Of a stretch of DNA of 64,000 nucleotides, positions 8,489-16,222 are shown one piece after another. This stretch comes from Microbacterium sp. LWO14-1.2 (GTDB taxonomy: Bacteria > Actinomycetota > Actinomycetes > Actinomycetales > Microbacteriaceae): the NCBI RefSeq assembly GCF_038397715.1, contig NZ_CP151633.1, positions 1,240,001-1,304,000 on the forward strand. The letters run 5' to 3'. Within the stretch, counting starts at the first letter, position 1, and each line of letters begins with the position of its first letter. Under the pieces are notes generated by a model. That model had not been told where the DNA came from, searched no databases, and was given only the letters and a program-made list of their open reading frames with translations. The translations under genes were made by a program, and so were the position numbers.

Positions 8489-9106
8489 TCAGATTTCTGT
8501 CGCGGAGTCACCGGTGTCGGGCGCCGCGGCTGCCGTCCGAGGACGGCGAAGGAGTCGGATGACGACGAGAAGCGCGACAGCGACCGCTGCCCCGATCCCG
8601 CCGACGAGCAGCACGCGCAGCACGCCGCTCGTCTCGTCTGCGATCTGATCCGGCTCGCGCGCGGGAGCGCCGGCGGGTGCGGTCCCGCCTGACGTGCTGC
8701 TCGCCGCGGCCAGGGGCTCCGCGTCGCCCACGGTGAACGGGATGACGCCCGAGATGGGGTGTCCGTCCTCCGAGACGACCTGCCACCGCACCTGGTAGCC
8801 GGCGACCGGCAGGTCGGGCTTCAGCTCTGCGGTCACCGTGCTGCCCGACACCGTCACGGCGCCGGTCGCCCACTCGGTGCCTTCGCCGTCGACGACGAGC
8901 ACCACGGCGCCCGTCGTCGATTCGTCGAGCACGAGGAGCTCACCGGAGAAGGTCATCGAGATCGCGGTCGGAGCGACGGCGAGCTGTTCGCCCTCGCCCG
9001 GTGTGCTCGAGATCAACTGGTCATGGGCGGATGCCGGAACCGCCGTCGCGACGACCGCGACGGCACCCAGCATCAGCCCTGCCGCATACCTGCGGAAAGG
9101 GGACAT
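8489..9106 (-). CDS. copC: CopC-domain copper resistance protein
   Basis: 205 aa from the ATG at 9104-9106. A signal peptide ending AVPASA is followed at once by HDQLISSTPGEGE, so the mature protein begins with the copper-ligand histidine typical of CopC. The C-terminal ligand region appears as VSEDGHPISGVIPF. Unlike short periplasmic CopC, it has a Ser/Ala/Pro-rich linker and a C-terminal transmembrane helix (about residues 165-190), so it is membrane anchored, as is common in actinobacteria. An upstream in-frame start is rejected for lack of protein-like sequence. Confidence 0.9.
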   Translation of the reverse strand: MSPFRRYAAGLMLGAVAVVATAVPASAHDQLISSTPGEGEQLAVAPTAISMTFSGELLVLDESTTGAVVLVVDGEGTEWATGAVTVSGSTVTAELKPDLPVAGYQVRWQVVSEDGHPISGVIPFTVGDAEPLAAASSTSGGTAPAGAPAREPDQIADETSGVLRVLLVGGIGAAVAVALLVVIRLLRRPRTAAAAPDTGDSATEI

Positions 9107-9126
9107 GGAAGGGGGACCTCTCGACG

Positions 9127-9145
9127 GGCGTCCTCGACGGACGCC
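9127..9145 (-). other. Hairpin in the 117-nt gap ahead of copC
   Basis: GGCGTCC-TCGAC-GGACGCC forms a perfect 7-bp stem with a 5-nt loop. It lies within the presumed operon, 21 nt upstream of the copC start. It could be a processing or attenuation signal. No U-run follows it in the direction of transcription. Confidence 0.35.
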
Positions 9146-9223
9146 GTTCTGCGTGCGGAGTCCGCGCACGGGTGCGCGGCGATGACGCGCCTCGTCGGTC
9201 GGACGACGTCGGCGCGAAGGAGA

Positions 9224-9832
9224 TCAGATCGCGAGAGGAACGGGCGGCGCCCGACCGCGGAGCGCGGTCAGGTGAGCGGATGCCGCGGCAGCCGCCACGC
9301 GGAACTCGCCGCGGAGACGGAGCGGCCCGCGGACGGGGAGGAACGATGATGCGACGTCGACCCGACGGCGCAGCCACTGCACGGCTCGTCCGGCGAGTCC
9401 GCGCAGCGCGTGAACGAGGCGCTCGCCCCGATGCAGGGCGGCGATGGTGAGGAGCGCGGCGAGGAGGTGCGCCGCCCACATGGAGCCGTCGGCGACGACC
9501 GCATCCGTCACTCCCCCGCCCGCGGGCAGGACGAGGGGGCCGCCATGCACGTGTGCGGGAGCGGTCATGCCGGACGGAGTCACGGTGCCGAGCACGAAGA
9601 GGACGTGGAAGAGGAACTGGCTCGCGCCGACCGACAGGGCGAGCCTGATCAGCGACAGCCGCCGACCGGCGAGGACCACGCAGACGGCCAGCGACAGGAT
9701 CCACGGCACGAGGATGCCGAGGGGGCCCGGCATCTGTCCGCCACCGGAGACGTGGCCGGCGAGGGCGACGAAGATCGCGAGAGTCGACGAGGCGAAGCCG
9801 CGGATCACGGCTGGCCGACGGGACTCGATCAC
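9224..9832 (-). CDS. Hypothetical polytopic membrane protein of the copper operon
   Basis: 202 aa with about four hydrophobic segments (roughly residues 10-30, 36-58, 62-85, 108-128). Histidines sit in APAHVHGGP and elsewhere in the extracytoplasmic loops, consistent with metal exposure. No family name is assigned. The GTG start at 9832 lies 4 nt after the TetR stop (TAG-AGGC-GTG), so it is probably cotranscribed and coupled with the regulator. CopC and PCuAC follow it. Confidence 0.7.
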   Translation of the reverse strand: MIESRRPAVIRGFASSTLAIFVALAGHVSGGGQMPGPLGILVPWILSLAVCVVLAGRRLSLIRLALSVGASQFLFHVLFVLGTVTPSGMTAPAHVHGGPLVLPAGGGVTDAVVADGSMWAAHLLAALLTIAALHRGERLVHALRGLAGRAVQWLRRRVDVASSFLPVRGPLRLRGEFRVAAAAASAHLTALRGRAPPVPLAI

Positions 9833-9836
9833 GCCT

Positions 9837-10442
9837 CTAGTCTGTCAGCTTCCGAGCAGCTCCCGTGAGGATCGCGAGGAACCCGTCCTCGAGCGATCGG
9901 CTGAGGGTCGCCGCATCGCTCAGGTAGCCGTTCACCATCGCGCCGTCCCGCAGGATCATGAACTGATCGGCGACCGCGGCGGGGTCGTCGGCGCCGGACT
10001 CCGCCGCGAGTCCCGAGAAGTGCGCCCGCAGCGCCGCACGGTGCGCATCGACCGCGATGCGCACCGGATCGTCGGCGTCGGGATACTCGGCCGCCGCATT
10101 GATGAACGCGCAACCGCGGAACGAGGGCGCGCAACTCGCGGCGCCGATGCCGGCCGCGATCGCGCGGAGGGATGCCACGGGGTCGCCCTCCTGCGTAGTG
10201 CTGTCGAGCCAGGCGCGCTCGGCGGCGGACTGCCGCTCGAGGTAGGCGACGACGAGGTCGCTCTTGGATCGGAAGTGCCGGTAGAACGTCACCTTGGTGA
10301 TGCCGACCTGTTCGATGATGCGGTCGGCGCTCGTCGCGCGGATGCCATGGGCGTAGAACAGCTCGTTCGCGGCATCCAGGATGCGCGCGCGCGTCGCCGC
10401 TCCACCGGTCCGCCGCTCGATACCAGTCGTCTCCGTGGCCAT
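9837..10442 (-). CDS. TetR-family transcriptional regulator
   Basis: 201 aa. The N-terminal TetR domain is clear (RARILDAANELFYAHGIRAT; IIEQVGITKVTFYRHFRSKS, about residues 18-60), followed by a helical ligand domain containing CAFINAAAEYPD. The gene heads the leftward copper/peroxidase operon and is divergent from a small membrane-protein gene. A nearly identical 19-bp element occurs twice in the divergent gap and is the likely operator. The ligand is unknown. Confidence 0.88.
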   Translation of the reverse strand: MATETTGIERRTGGAATRARILDAANELFYAHGIRATSADRIIEQVGITKVTFYRHFRSKSDLVVAYLERQSAAERAWLDSTTQEGDPVASLRAIAAGIGAASCAPSFRGCAFINAAAEYPDADDPVRIAVDAHRAALRAHFSGLAAESGADDPAAVADQFMILRDGAMVNGYLSDAATLSRSLEDGFLAILTGAARKLTD

Positions 10443-10486
10443 GTCATCACCCTCCGAGGTTTGGTGGAACGCTCGCGGGGACCAGC

Positions 10487-10564
10487 GTAGACGAACTACT
10501 AACACTGTGCGCTTGCGCATCGGCGCCCGGTCGCCTATCGTCCATGTAGACGAACTAGTAACAC
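10487..10564. promoter_or_regulatory. Two 19-bp direct repeats, probable TetR operators
   Basis: GTAGACGAACTACTAACAC at 10487-10505 and GTAGACGAACTAGTAACAC at 10546-10564 differ at one base and lie 59 bp apart in the TetR/membrane-protein divergent region. One copy is close to each gene, as expected for a regulator controlling both directions. Confidence 0.6.
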
Positions 10565-10604
10565 CACACGCCCCTATCCGGAAACCTCCGAGAGGATCCC
10601 CACC

Positions 10605-11189
10605 TTGACCACGTCGACTCCTTCCCTCCCGCCCGCAACGGACTCCGCGCTCGGCTTCCGTCGCGCCCTTCGCCGGCTGTACGTGATCCGCGCGGCATTC
10701 GCGGTCGTGTGGGCGGGCCTGCTCGTCGCGACCGGCGGCGCCGCGGGTCCGCTGCTGACCGTGCTGCTCATCGCCTACCCGCTGTTCGATGCCGCCGCCG
10801 TGCTCTGGCAGCTGCGCTCCGCCCCCGAGGTCGATCGCTCGACCACGAGCGAATGGGTGAACGTCGTCGTCAGCGTCGCGGTGGCGGTGGCCCTCGGCAT
10901 CGCGTCGTCGTTCTCGCTCCCCGCTGCGCTCGCGGTCTGGGGCGCGTGGGCCATCGGCGCGGGACTGCCTCAGCTGATCTCCGCGATCCGCAACCGCCGC
11001 TCGGGCGGACAGGTACCGCAGATGCTCAGCGGCGGCATCTCGCTGTTCGCCGGCTCGGCCTTCCTGATCCAGGGCCTGCAGGGCGCCGACACCATCATCG
11101 GCACGGCCGGTTACGCGACCCTCGGCGCCGTGTTCTTCCTGGCATCGGCGATCCGCCTGACCGCGGTGCTGCGGAAGAGCCTGCGGTAG
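10605..11189 (+). CDS. DUF308/HdeD-like small membrane protein
   Basis: 194 aa, about six transmembrane segments (starting near residues 25, 50, 83, 108, 137, 160), with glycine-rich helix packing like YxxLGxxxxxxG in its second half. The arrangement resembles HdeD/DUF308 proteins of unknown function. Translation starts at a TTG (10605) preceded by GAGAGGA. It is divergent from the TetR gene and likely repressed by it. Assignment to the family is tentative. Confidence 0.7.
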   Translation: MTTSTPSLPPATDSALGFRRALRRLYVIRAAFAVVWAGLLVATGGAAGPLLTVLLIAYPLFDAAAVLWQLRSAPEVDRSTTSEWVNVVVSVAVAVALGIASSFSLPAALAVWGAWAIGAGLPQLISAIRNRRSGGQVPQMLSGGISLFAGSAFLIQGLQGADTIIGTAGYATLGAVFFLASAIRLTAVLRKSLR

Positions 11190-11217
11190 CGGGGCTACCC
11201 GATAGTGCATACCCGGC

Positions 11218-11233
11218 CTAGACGTTTGTCTAG
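11218..11233. promoter_or_regulatory. 16-bp palindrome CTAGAC-GTTT-GTCTAG
   Basis: Perfect 6-bp arms lie 29 bp after the membrane-protein stop. The core TAGACG is shared with the two TetR-type repeats at 10487 and 10546, so it may be a third operator. No protein gene starts within the next 300 bp on the + strand. Confidence 0.4.
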
Positions 11234-11443
11234 TAGGAGATAGACAGAAGTATTAACGCCGATCCGGCCCCGCTTTGGCAGGGCGCCACAAACTTCGCGC
11301 AGCCGTGCCCGAGCGCATGGGAGGGTGAGACGTCTCCAACGACGGAGCGAATGCTTCCGGCCGTTCTGGGGATCGGCGACGCGGATGGGGATCCAGCGTC
11401 AGGACAGCGTCCGCTCGCCCCCCCATACACAGCGAGATACCGC
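11234..11443 (+). other. Gene-free stretch bounded by a palindrome and a terminator; possible small RNA
   Basis: About 210 bp without convincing protein coding. A possible promoter (TTGTCT at 11226, TATTAA at 11251, 19-bp spacing) lies at its left end and a strong intrinsic terminator at its right end (11444). That is the layout expected of a small RNA gene, but no known RNA signature was recognised: no SRP-type GGAAGCAGC and no RNase P GAGGAAAGUCC. Confidence 0.3.
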
Positions 11444-11482
11444 ATCCCCCTCACGACCCGAACGTGAGGGGGATCGCTTTTT
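11444..11482 (+). terminator. Rho-independent terminator
   Basis: ATCCCCCTCACG pairs with CGTGAGGGGGAT across a 7-nt loop, followed by CG and CTTTTT. This is one of the few classical U-run terminators in the window. It reads rightward. Confidence 0.8.
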
Positions 11483-11513
11483 CCCGGGAGCGGTTCACGA
11501 CCCGCATACGCAG

Positions 11514-11539
11514 AGATCCCCCGCCGAAGCGAGGGATCT
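11514..11539. terminator. Hairpin beside tRNA-Ser(GCT)
   Basis: AGATCCCCCGC pairs with GCGAGGGATCT around a CGAA loop with a single mismatch. It lies 5 nt past the 3' end of the leftward tRNA, so it may end that transcript. The short T-tract is on the rightward side, so it may work in either direction. Confidence 0.5.
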
Positions 11540-11544
11540 TTCTG

Positions 11545-11633
11545 CGGAGACGAGGGGATTTGAACCCCTGGTCCCCGTAAGGGGACTCCACCTTAGCAGG
11601 GTGGTGCACTAGGCCGGACTATGCGACGTCTCC
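11545..11633 (-). tRNA. tRNA-Ser (anticodon GCT)
   Basis: 89 nt without encoded CCA. The acceptor stem GGAGACG/CGTCTCC, long class II variable arm, anticodon stem CCACC/GGTGG with loop CTGCTAA, and T-loop TTCAAAT are all present. It reads AGC/AGU serine codons. Confidence 0.95.
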
Positions 11634-11738
11634 AGGCATCCGCTCCGTGAAGACCGGATGCACCTAGCCATCGTAACGGATCACGGGGCATGTCACGAAC
11701 CGGGCTCCACCACCCCCGCGTGTCCGACCCCGCACAGT

Positions 11739-12734
11739 TCACCGGGTCGAGTCACGGACGACGAGCTCGGGCTGGAAGACGACGTGCTCCGCTGCTCGGG
11801 CGGGGTCGTCGCTGTGCTCGAGCAGCAGCCGCATCGCGGTCTCCCCCATGAGCAGGCTCGGCTGGCGGACCGATGACAGCGGGACGGCGGCCGCGGCGGC
11901 GAAGTCGATGTCGTCGAATCCGATCAGGGCGATGTCGCCTGGTACGCGGATGCCGTGGGTCAGCAGCCCCTGCAGGACGCCGAGCGCGACCAGGTCGTTG
12001 GCGCAGAAGATCCCCTGCGGTCGCTCGCCGGGCGGCATCGCGGCGATCCGGTCCCCGGCGGCGCGACCGGCATCCACCGTCGACGCGTCAGACGGAAGCG
12101 TCACGAGCACGGCATCCGTTCCGGCGACGGCGCGACGGGCACCGGCGAGTCGATCGTCGATCTGCCGCATGTCGAGCGGTCCGCCCACGAAGAGCAGACG
12201 CCGCCGCCCGGTCTCGAGCAGGTGGCGCGCTGCGAGGTACCCGCCGGTCTCGTCGTCGACCGACACGCTGCTGAAGGAGTCGTCGGCGCCGCGTCGGTCG
12301 ACCAGCACGGCGGGGATGCCGCGATCCCGCATGAGCCGCAGGCGCGGACCGGCCTCCTGGTACGGCGACAGGAGGATGCCGCGCACGCGCTGCTGCTCGA
12401 AGAGGTCGATGTGCCTGGCCTCCTGCGCGGGGTCCTCATCGCTGTTCGCGAGCACGACTGACAGCCCGTGACGGGCCGCCTCGCGTTCTGCGCCTCGTGC
12501 GAGCTCGGTGAAGAACGGGTTGCGGACGTCGAGCACGACGAGACCGACCATGAGGCTGCGACCCGCGCGCAGCTGGCGAGCGGCGTCGTTGCGGACGTAT
12601 CCGAGCTCGGCGATCGCCTGCTGGACACGGCGCACCGAATCCGGCTTCACGCGCTCGACATTGTTGAGCACGTTGGAGACGGTGCCGACCGAGACGCCCG
12701 CCCGGTCGGCGACGTCGCGGATGCTCGCCGCCAT
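11739..12734 (-). CDS. LacI-family regulator of the rhamnose isomerase operon
   Basis: 331 aa. The LacI HTH (IRDVADRAGVSVGTVSNVLN) is followed by an effector domain with NPFFTELARGAE, GFDDIDFAAAAAVP and SSVRQP. It is closely similar along its whole length to the LacI protein at 300-1310, including the GGPxDMRQxxDRxAGAR segment in the ligand cleft, so both probably sense the same or a related sugar. The ATG at 12732-12734 has AGGAGG 8 nt upstream. A GTG two codons earlier is too close to that site. It is divergent from rhaI, with the ATGAAACGATTCAT operator between them. Confidence 0.88.
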   Translation of the reverse strand: MAASIRDVADRAGVSVGTVSNVLNNVERVKPDSVRRVQQAIAELGYVRNDAARQLRAGRSLMVGLVVLDVRNPFFTELARGAEREAARHGLSVVLANSDEDPAQEARHIDLFEQQRVRGILLSPYQEAGPRLRLMRDRGIPAVLVDRRGADDSFSSVSVDDETGGYLAARHLLETGRRRLLFVGGPLDMRQIDDRLAGARRAVAGTDAVLVTLPSDASTVDAGRAAGDRIAAMPPGERPQGIFCANDLVALGVLQGLLTHGIRVPGDIALIGFDDIDFAAAAAVPLSSVRQPSLLMGETAMRLLLEHSDDPARAAEHVVFQPELVVRDSTR

Positions 12735-12794
12735 CGCCACGCCCTCCTCCGGTCGGACTCCCTGCTCAAACCCTATCGATTCCTCCGGAACCGG

Positions 12795-12837
12795 TTGACG
12801 GATGCGATCCGCTGGCATAGTTTATGAAACGATTCAT
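12795..12837 (+). promoter_or_regulatory. rhaI promoter and LacI operator
   Basis: A TTGACG -35 box (12795-12800) and a TAGTTT -10 candidate (12818-12823, 17-bp spacing) precede ATGAAACGATTCAT (12824-12837). The palindrome overlaps the expected transcription start, a classical repression position. It differs from the 167-178 site at one core base. Confidence 0.65.
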
Positions 12838-12858
12838 ATCCATAGAAAGCGAGCGACA

Positions 12859-14025
12859 ATGTCCGTCCTCACCACCGACCACCTCGCAGCCCTCGAGCAG
12901 CAGGGCATCGAGCTCCCCAGCTGGGCCTTCGGAAACTCCGGCACCCGCTTCAAGGTGTTCGGCACGCCGGGCACGCCGCGCGACCCCTGGGAGAAGATCG
13001 CGGATGCCGCGCAGGTGCACAAGTACACCGCGCTCGCCCCCTCCGTCGCCCTGCACATCCCCTGGGATCTCGTCGACTCGTTCTCCGATCTGCGCAAGCA
13101 CGCGGAGGACCACGGCGTGCAGCTCGGCACCATCAACTCGAACACATTCCAGGACGACGACTACAAGTTCGGGGCATTGACCCACGAGGATGCCGCGATC
13201 CGCCGCAAGGCGATCGACCACCACCTCGCGTGCATCGACGTGATGGATGCCACGGGCAGCCGCGACCTGAAGATCTGGCTCGCCGAAGGATCGAACTACC
13301 CCGGCCAGGCCGATCTGCGGGGCCGCCAGGATCGCCTGCACGACTCGCTGCAGGAGATCTACGCGCGACTCGGCGACGACCAGCGCCTCGTGCTGGAGTA
13401 CAAGTTCTTCGAGCCGGCGTTCTATCACACCGACGTTCCCGACTGGGGCACCTCGTACGCGCAGGTCAGCGCCCTCGGCGACAAGGCCCTCGTCTGCCTC
13501 GACACCGGTCACCACGCACCCGGCACCAACATCGAGTTCATCGTCATGCAGCTGCTGCGTCTCGGCAAACTCGGATCGTTCGACTTCAACTCCCGCTTCT
13601 ACGCCGACGACGACCTCATCGTGGGCGCCGCGGACCCGTTCCAGTTGTTCCGCATCCTCTTCGAGGTGATCCGCGGCGGCGGCCTGAACAACCCCGATGT
13701 GGCGTTCATGCTCGACCAGTGCCACAACATCGAAGACAAGATCCCCGGCCAGATCCGCTCCGTCCTCAACGTGCAGGAGATGACGGCCCGGGCTCTGCTC
13801 GTCGACCGCGACGCCCTCACCGCCGCCCAGAAGTCCGGCGACGTGCTCACCGCCAACGCCGTGTTCATGGACGCGTTCTCCACCGATGTGCGCCCTGCTC
13901 TCGCCGAGTGGCGCGAGAGCCGCGGCCTCCCCGCCGACCCGATGGCCGCGTACGCGGCATCCGGCTATCAGCAGAAGATCGCCGCAGACCGCGTGGGCGG
14001 CGTGCAGGCCGGCTGGGGCGCCTGA
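12859..14025 (+). CDS. rhaI: L-rhamnose isomerase
   Basis: 388 aa, TIM-barrel isomerase of the Pseudomonas stutzeri/RhaI type, converting L-rhamnose to L-rhamnulose. Metal and substrate residues are visible in conserved blocks: EYKFFEPAFYHTDVPDWG, CLDTGHHAPGTNIEF and SFDFNSRFYADDDL (metal ligands Glu, Asp, His, Asp). The ATG at 12859 follows AAAGCGAGCGA; a longer reading from 12802 would overlap the promoter and is rejected. It is the first gene of rhaI-rhaEW-rhaB and lies directly after the LacI operator. Confidence 0.93.
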   Translation: MSVLTTDHLAALEQQGIELPSWAFGNSGTRFKVFGTPGTPRDPWEKIADAAQVHKYTALAPSVALHIPWDLVDSFSDLRKHAEDHGVQLGTINSNTFQDDDYKFGALTHEDAAIRRKAIDHHLACIDVMDATGSRDLKIWLAEGSNYPGQADLRGRQDRLHDSLQEIYARLGDDQRLVLEYKFFEPAFYHTDVPDWGTSYAQVSALGDKALVCLDTGHHAPGTNIEFIVMQLLRLGKLGSFDFNSRFYADDDLIVGAADPFQLFRILFEVIRGGGLNNPDVAFMLDQCHNIEDKIPGQIRSVLNVQEMTARALLVDRDALTAAQKSGDVLTANAVFMDAFSTDVRPALAEWRESRGLPADPMAAYAASGYQQKIAADRVGGVQAGWGA

Positions 14026-14064
14026 GCGCGCCGACCATCGACCCCCCGATCAAGGAACGAACTG

Positions 14065-16101
14065 ATGACGAATCCCACCGCAGCCGCCCTCATCGAGCGG
14101 TCGAACCGCCTGGGCGCAGACCCGAAGAACACGAACTACGCGGGCGGCAACACGTCGGCGAAGGGCACCGCGACCGACCCCGTCACCGGCCAGCCGGTCG
14201 AACTGCTCTGGGTCAAGGGCTCGGGCGGTGACCTCGGGACGCTCACCGAGCAGGGCCTCGCGGTGCTCCGGCTCGACCGCATGCGTGCGCTCGTCGACGT
14301 CTACCCCGGCCTCGACCGCGAAGACGAGATGGTGGCGGCCTTCGATTACTGCCTGCACGGCAAGGGCGGTGCCGCACCGTCGATCGACACGGCCATGCAC
14401 GGACTCGTCGACGCCGCGCACGTCGATCACCTGCATCCCGACTCCGGCATCGCGATCGCGACGGCCGCCGACGGCGAGACGCTGACCTCGACGATCTTCG
14501 GCGACAGGGTCGTGTGGGTGCCCTGGCGCCGCCCCGGCTTCCAGCTCGGCCTCGACATCGCCGAGATCAAGGCGCAGAATCCTGCCGCGATCGGCTGCAT
14601 CCTCGGCGGGCACGGCATCACCGCCTGGGGCGACACGTCCGACGAGGCCGAGACGAACTCGCTGTGGATCATCGACACCGCCGCCGCGTACATCGCCGAG
14701 CACGGAGCATCGGAGCCCTTCGGCGGCGTGCGCTCCGGGTTCGAGGCGCTGCCCGACGACGAGCGCCGCACGCGCGCTGCCGCGCTGGCCCCGACGATCC
14801 GCGGCATCGCCTCGACCGACAAGCCGATGGTCGGCCACTTCACCGATTCCGACGTCGTGCTCGACTTCCTCGCCTCCGAGCGCGCTCCCGAGCTGGCCGC
14901 CCTGGGCACGAGCTGCCCCGACCACTTCCTGCGCACCAAGGTCAAGCCGCTGATCCTCGACCTTCCGGCCACGGCATCCGTCGAGGAGCAGATCGCCCGC
15001 CTGCACGAACTGCACACCGAGTATCGCGCCGACTACCGGGCGTACTACGACGCGCACGCGACACCCGAGTCGCCCGCGATCCGCGGCGCCGACCCGCTCA
15101 TCGTGCTCGTTCCCGGCGTGGGCATGTTCTCGTACGGTGCGAACAAGCAGACCGCCCGCGTCGCCGGCGAGTTCTACGTCAACGCCATCAATGTCATGCG
15201 TGGCGCCGAAGCACTGTCGACCTACTCCCCGATCTCCGACGCCGAGAAGTTCCGCATCGAGTACTGGGCGCTGGAAGAGGCCAAGCTGCAGCGGATGCCG
15301 AAGCCGAAGAGCCACCAGGGCCGCATCGCCTTCGTGACCGGCGCGGCCAGCGGCATCGGCAAGGCCATCGCGACCCGTCTCGCTGCTGAGGGCGCCTGCG
15401 TGGTCGTCGCAGACCTCGACCTCGAGAAAGCGCAGGCCGCGGCGGCCGAGCTGGGCTCGACGGACGTCGCGATCGGCGTCGCGGCGAACGTCGCGGATGC
15501 GGATGCCGTGCACGCCGCCCTGAACGACGCCGTCCTCGCCTTCGGCGGCGTCGACCTCGTCGTGAACAATGCCGGTCTGTCGCTGTCGAAGCCGCTGTTG
15601 GAGACCACCGAGAAGGATTGGGACCTGCAGCACGATGTGATGGCCAAGGGCTCGTTCCTCGTGTCCCAGGCTGCCGCGCGGGTTCTCATCGACCAGAAGC
15701 TGGGCGGTGACATCATCTACATCTCGTCGAAGAACTCGGTGTTCGCGGGGCCGAACAACATCGCCTACTCGGCCACCAAGGCCGATCAGGCGCACCAGGT
15801 GCGGCTGCTTGCGGTCGAGCTCGGCGAGCACGGCATCCGCGTGAACGGGATCAACCCCGACGGAGTCGTGCGCGGCTCGGGCATCTTCGCCTCCGGCTGG
15901 GGCGCGAACCGTGCTGCGACCTACGGCGTCGCCGAGGAGGATCTGGGACAGTTCTACGCCAACCGCACGATCCTCAAGCGCGAGGTCGTGCCCGAGAACG
16001 TCGCCGACGCGGTGTACGTGCTCACGGGCCCCGAGCTCAGCCGCACCACGGGCCTGCACATCCCGGTCGACTCCGGCGTCGCGGCGGCGTTCCTCCGATG
16101 A
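14065..16101 (+). CDS. rhaEW: Bifunctional L-rhamnulose-1-phosphate aldolase / L-lactaldehyde dehydrogenase
   Basis: 678 aa fusion. Residues 1-400 form a class II aldolase/adducin-type domain with zinc ligands in HVDHLHPDSG and a later conserved GGHGITAWG. Residues about 425-678 form a short-chain dehydrogenase with the nucleotide motif VTGAASGIGKA, NNAG and the catalytic YSATK. In this YuxG/RhaEW family the enzyme cleaves rhamnulose-1-P to DHAP and L-lactaldehyde and oxidises the latter to L-lactate. It starts 39 nt after rhaI with a GGAAC ribosome site. Product lactate could feed the dehydrogenase at 2410-5238, although that enzyme looks D-specific. Confidence 0.9.
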   Translation: MTNPTAAALIERSNRLGADPKNTNYAGGNTSAKGTATDPVTGQPVELLWVKGSGGDLGTLTEQGLAVLRLDRMRALVDVYPGLDREDEMVAAFDYCLHGKGGAAPSIDTAMHGLVDAAHVDHLHPDSGIAIATAADGETLTSTIFGDRVVWVPWRRPGFQLGLDIAEIKAQNPAAIGCILGGHGITAWGDTSDEAETNSLWIIDTAAAYIAEHGASEPFGGVRSGFEALPDDERRTRAAALAPTIRGIASTDKPMVGHFTDSDVVLDFLASERAPELAALGTSCPDHFLRTKVKPLILDLPATASVEEQIARLHELHTEYRADYRAYYDAHATPESPAIRGADPLIVLVPGVGMFSYGANKQTARVAGEFYVNAINVMRGAEALSTYSPISDAEKFRIEYWALEEAKLQRMPKPKSHQGRIAFVTGAASGIGKAIATRLAAEGACVVVADLDLEKAQAAAAELGSTDVAIGVAANVADADAVHAALNDAVLAFGGVDLVVNNAGLSLSKPLLETTEKDWDLQHDVMAKGSFLVSQAAARVLIDQKLGGDIIYISSKNSVFAGPNNIAYSATKADQAHQVRLLAVELGEHGIRVNGINPDGVVRGSGIFASGWGANRAATYGVAEEDLGQFYANRTILKREVVPENVADAVYVLTGPELSRTTGLHIPVDSGVAAAFLR

Positions 16102-16116
16102 CCATCCCCCGCTTCC

Positions 16117-16218
16117 ACCCGCGCCGACCCACCCCCCTCCGCGCGAGCCACCCCTCTCCGCACGGTGAATACGGGGGTCGCTCGCGCACACGGGGGTGGC
16201 TCGGCGTCGGTGGGGTGT
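16117..16218. repeat. REP-like palindromic element between rhaEW and rhaB
   Basis: C-rich arms (GCGCCGACCCACCCC; GCGCGAGCCACCCC) on the left face G-rich complements on the right (GGGGGTCGCTCGCGC; GGGGGTGGCTCGGCG; TCGGTGGGG). The whole 100-bp gap can fold into a large imperfect stem. Its right arm runs into the rhaB ribosome-binding region. A related element follows rhaB at 17631. Confidence 0.55.
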
Positions 16219-16222
16219 GCCC

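Noticed and set aside
11234..11443. SRP RNA (ffs) or RNase P RNA in the gap before tRNA-Ser
   Set aside because: None of the conserved core sequences of these RNAs is present.
11325..11612. 95-codon open frame across a terminator and tRNA-Ser
   Set aside because: It overlaps a clear tRNA and a terminator, and has no ribosome site.
11325..11633. GACGTCTCC near 11328 matching the tRNA-Ser 5' end, as a possible att site
   Set aside because: The match is 9 bp and part of a self-complementary GAGACGTCTC; there is no extended identity and no cargo.
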